Source: Candidatus Komeilibacteria bacterium RIFCSPLOWO2_01_FULL_45_10
GTDB lineage: Bacteria; Patescibacteriota; Patescibacteriia; UBA1558; UBA10009
Direction of reading: 5' to 3'
Assembly: GCA_001818835.1 (NCBI GenBank)
Contig: MHKL01000018.1
Span: 4,065-11,181 of the forward strand
Length of the DNA stretch: 7,117 bases
The translations under genes were made by a program, and so were the position numbers. The notes below the pieces were generated by a model that was not told the origin of the DNA, made no database searches, and saw only the letters and a list, made by a program, of their open reading frames with translations. This document shows, piece after piece, positions 5,415-7,117 of this stretch; position 1 is the stretch's first letter; each line of letters begins with the position of its first letter.

Positions 5415-5503
5415 CCCTTCGGCAAGCTCAGGGTGGCGCCCCTGAGCGAAGACGAAGGTGCCTTGAGCGACCCCGAGCATCAGCGAGGGGGAGTCGAAAG
5501 GCA
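5412..5503. repeat. Mosaic of palindromes between tRNA-Arg and the second GIY-YIG gene
   Basis: CCACCC (5412-5417, including the tRNA CCA) pairs with GGGTGG (5431-5436). Farther on, TGCCTT (5459-5464) pairs with AAGGCA (5498-5503), with inner CGA/TCG and CCCC/GGGG pairings. The motif TTCGGCAAGCTCAGGG is of a widespread dispersed-repeat style. There is no clear T tract, so a terminator role for the tRNA is unproven. No ORF is visible here. Confidence 0.6.
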
Positions 5504-5529
5504 GTTAATTAAATAAAGAAAAGCGATTG

Positions 5530-5793
5530 ATGAGAAATTATTTTGTCTATCTTTTAAGATGTGGCGATAATGAGTTGTATATTGGCTTTACTCGAGATTT
5601 AAAAAAGAGGGTGCAAGATCATAAATCTGGCAATGGCTGTCAGTTTACTAAAAATAAACTTCCCATTGAACTTGTTTATTATGAAACTTACACTGACTTT
5701 TATCAGGCAAAAAGTAGAGAAAATCAAATAAAAGGCTGGGGAAGAGAAAAGAAAGAAAACTTAATAAAATACGGCAAACCAGTGCTTGACTGA
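5530..5793 (+). CDS. Small GIY-YIG endonuclease-domain protein (second copy)
   Basis: From ATG 5530 the protein has 87 residues and is one GIY-YIG domain: VYL (6-8), YIG (17-19), R27, H31, VYYE (49-52) and SRENQIKGW (62-70) with the likely catalytic E64. A TTG three bases upstream extends the frame by one codon, but alignment with the first copy favours the ATG. Both genes share GAAAAGCGATT, here at 5518-5528, directly before the start region, although the proteins differ a lot in the middle. The gene is AT-rich compared with thrS. It lies between a palindrome mosaic and a bidirectional terminator, and unlike the first copy I see no paired terminal repeats around it. Confidence 0.88.
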   Translation: MRNYFVYLLRCGDNELYIGFTRDLKKRVQDHKSGNGCQFTKNKLPIELVYYETYTDFYQAKSRENQIKGWGREKKENLIKYGKPVLD

Positions 5794-5828
5794 ACGAAGT
5801 TCTAACCGTCCACTTACGCAGATTAAAC

Positions 5829-5856
5829 AAAAACAGAGGGAAAACCCCCTGTTTTT
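5829..5856. terminator. Bidirectional terminator between convergent genes
   Basis: AAAAACAG (5829-5836) pairs with CTGTTTTT (5849-5856), then after an A/C mismatch GGG (5838-5840) pairs with CCC (5845-5847) around loop AAAA. T5852-5856 serves the plus strand and the A run 5829-5833 serves the minus strand. It fits the end of the second GIY-YIG gene and of the convergent AsnRS-like gene. Confidence 0.82.
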
Positions 5857-5887
5857 AAATTATTTTTGGATTCCTACAAACTACTGA

Positions 5888-6880
5888 CTAAATAATTCCC
5901 CCTTTATTTGACGGAAAAGTCACCGCTTCCCTGATATCAGCCGTGCCCATAATCCACTGGGTAATCCTGGACATGCCAAAACCGCAGCCGGCATGAGGCA
6001 CGCTCCCCTCTTTTAAACGGTCAATATACCAGGAAAAATCATTCAGACCGCCGCCCATTTCTTTTAAGCGTTTAAACATTTTTGAATTTTCCAGCCGCCT
6101 GACCATTTCATCCGCCAAATGCACTCTGGCCGCCGAACCCACGGCTTCGCCGGCAAAAGGCAAAATCAAATCGCTGGACAAAACCCGGCCAGGATGTTCA
6201 GCGTCCGGCAGCATGTTAAAAAACTTTTCCACTTCAATTTCTTTGCCGTGATCCACCATGGGATCGGGATAACGGGTAATGAATAGCGGCTGGTCGCCAT
6301 AATGTTCAACCAAAATCTTTTCCCGGGCCGAATTAATGTCATCGCCCCAAACAATCTGTTCGCCCAGCTCTTGCAGTTTGGCAATGGCCTCATCATAAGT
6401 CAATTTGGTAAAAACTTCCGGGCAACTGGCCAGGCGTTTTAAATTTTCTTCGCCAAGCCCTAAATCCCGGTTTTTAGAAACATTAACCAAAGTTTTGGCA
6501 ATATCAAAAATAAAGGCCTCAATTTCCTTGAGCAACTGGTCAAAGCCGCCGGCAAATTCAATTTCCATCATCATAAATTCCACTAAATGCCTGGCGTCAA
6601 CGGTCGCTTCCGCCCTAAACGAAGGCCCGGAGCAATAAACCTTTTGGTACGCCGGCACCAAGGCCTCCAAATACAGCTGTCCGGTTTGGGCCAAGTAGCT
6701 GCTGGAGCCAAACCATTTAAAATCCTTGCTTACCGAAACTTCAAACAAGGTGTTGACGTTTTCGCAGGCGCCGGTGGCCCTTACCACCCGGGGCGTTACC
6801 ACCTCAATAAAACCGCGCCTTTCCAAGCTGGCCCGGCCGGCTTTGATAATCTCCGCAATCAGCAAAACGTTTTTTTGCAT
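5888..6880 (-). CDS. AsnRS-like class II enzyme without an anticodon-binding domain
   Basis: The 330-residue protein is a class II catalytic core of the Asp/Asn synthetase subfamily. It shows motif 1 (GFIEVVTPRV, 23-32), AQTGQLYLEA (64-73), motif 2 GPSFRAE...RHLVEF (85-102) with acidic residues through E106, the DLILPFAGEAVGSAARVH block (237-254), and motif 3 VPHAGCGFGMSR (294-305). The N-terminal OB-fold (about 100 residues) that binds the anticodon is missing, and an in-frame TAA at 6898-6896 just before the start shows it is not simply upstream. Known relatives with this architecture include the archaeal asparagine synthetase related to AsnRS (AS-AR), which makes asparagine from aspartate. 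The protein could be such an enzyme, another amidating or ligating paralog, or a minimal AsnRS. Sequence alone does not decide. It may carry the label 'asnS-like' in databases. Confidence 0.85.
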   Translation of the reverse strand: MQKNVLLIAEIIKAGRASLERRGFIEVVTPRVVRATGACENVNTLFEVSVSKDFKWFGSSSYLAQTGQLYLEALVPAYQKVYCSGPSFRAEATVDARHLVEFMMMEIEFAGGFDQLLKEIEAFIFDIAKTLVNVSKNRDLGLGEENLKRLASCPEVFTKLTYDEAIAKLQELGEQIVWGDDINSAREKILVEHYGDQPLFITRYPDPMVDHGKEIEVEKFFNMLPDAEHPGRVLSSDLILPFAGEAVGSAARVHLADEMVRRLENSKMFKRLKEMGGGLNDFSWYIDRLKEGSVPHAGCGFGMSRITQWIMGTADIREAVTFPSNKGGII

Positions 6881-6898
6881 AAATTGTTGTCTTAATTA

Positions 6899-6927
6899 TT
6901 AAAAAAACCCCGCCTCTGGCGGGGTTT
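6899..6927 (-). terminator. Minus-strand terminator 20 bases upstream of the AsnRS-like gene
   Basis: CCCCGCC (6908-6914) pairs with GGCGGGG (6918-6924) around a 3-base loop, extended by AAA (6905-6907)/TTT (6925-6927). On the minus strand the stem is followed by seven T (6907-6901); on the plus strand only three T follow. It therefore stops leftward transcription just before the AsnRS-like ATG, either ending an upstream gene beyond the window or acting as an attenuator. Confidence 0.8.
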
Positions 6928-7050
6928 AATTGCTAAAAAGGGAAAAATTTAAATCTAAGTGTAACTTAACTTTTAATTTCCACTTAATCAGTATCAGCAT
7001 ACTGGGGATAATTCTACTCCCAAAAAGGAAAAAGGGCAATCGGACTTTTC
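6928..7050. other. AT-rich intergenic segment without a recognised gene
   Basis: I see no ORF with coding character. A small perfect hairpin, CAGTAT (6989-6994)/ATACTG (6999-7004), and an inverted pair TAAGTG (6956-6961)/CACTTA (6981-6986) are present. A minus-strand check found no T-box core and no convincing promoter for the AsnRS-like gene. Confidence 0.5.
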
Positions 7051-7090
7051 CACAGTAAAGTAGGTCGCCATAAGCGACCACTTCACTGTG
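7051..7090 (+). repeat. Palindromic GTAG element C
   Basis: CACAGT (7051-7056) pairs with ACTGTG (7085-7090), AAGT (7058-7061) with ACTT (7080-7083), and GGTCGC (7063-7068) with GCGACC (7074-7079), with an A/C mismatch and A7062 bulged. GTAG lies at 7060-7063. The bulged A within GTAG and the opposing CACTTC match element A, though the outer arms differ. Confidence 0.7.
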
Positions 7091-7117
7091 CCCTGAAGTG
7101 GCCGCTGGCGGCCTACT
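7091..7117 (-). repeat. Palindromic GTAG element D, cut by the window edge
   Basis: The plus strand begins CCCTGAAGTG as element B does, then GGCCG (7100-7104) pairs with CGGCC (7109-7113). CTAC at 7113-7116 is GTAG on the minus strand. ACT at 7115-7117 pairs with AGT (7097-7099), and the expected TCAGG arm lies beyond the window. It directly abuts element C in the opposite orientation. Confidence 0.7.

Noticed and set aside
5527..5529. TTG start for the second GIY-YIG gene
   Set aside because: ATG follows directly at 5530 and aligns with the start of the first copy, including the shared GAAAAGCGATT upstream.
3844..5793. GIY-YIG genes as intron- or intein-coded homing endonucleases
   Set aside because: There are no group I or II intron signals and no split host gene, and the proteins lack the extra DNA-binding domains of homing enzymes.
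6405..6895. Plus-strand ORFs of 77 and 102 residues antisense to the AsnRS-like gene
   Set aside because: They lie opposite a complete class II synthetase core with conserved motifs and show no motif of their own.

Overview
The window looks like a piece of a Candidate Phyla Radiation (Patescibacteria, probably Parcubacteria-like) chromosome. The evidence is a short ThrRS lacking the TGS domain, a membrane-anchored 389-residue protein of a type I associate with CPR genomes, small GIY-YIG genes, GC-rich palindromes inside a coding sequence of the kind I remember from CPR proteins, and mostly weak or absent Shine-Dalgarno sequences. TGA serves as a stop for at least three genes, so this is not a code-25 lineage (Gracilibacteria/SR1). 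The lineage call comes from gene character only, not from a search.

Layout. Positions 1-193 hold the end of a gene that looks like dnaE. Positions 194-1363 encode a single-pass membrane protein of unknown function that starts at or right after the dnaE stop and ends at a hairpin terminator. Positions 1420-1754 are a long leader for thrS with a strong promoter, a compact T-box riboswitch (tRNA-Thr-sensing antitermination) and a mutually exclusive terminator. Threonyl-tRNA synthetase follows (1755-3524), with a small basic 50-residue ORF overlapping its stop. Next come a repeat-bounded GIY-YIG gene (3680-4194), miaA (4205-5173), a large inverted-repeat cluster, tRNA-Arg(CCG), another palindrome cluster, and a second GIY-YIG gene (5530-5793). 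A bidirectional terminator separates this from a convergent minus-strand gene (5888-6880) for an AsnRS-like enzyme without an anticodon-binding domain. The last 240 bases contain a minus-strand terminator and two more palindromic elements.

Theme. Many genes serve translation: thrS, miaA, tRNA-Arg and the AsnRS-like protein. Small palindromic elements of at least three families have spread through the gaps and into functional sequence. Two members of one family, each the reverse complement of the other and carrying a GTAG foot like that of REP elements, sit on either side of the T-box core. One occupies the stem III position and the other lies inside the antiterminator loop. Two more members lie at the right edge.

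The most interesting points are this riboswitch/repeat merger, the GIY-YIG gene bracketed by 13-base perfect inverted repeats, and the anticodon-domain-less AsnRS-like enzyme.
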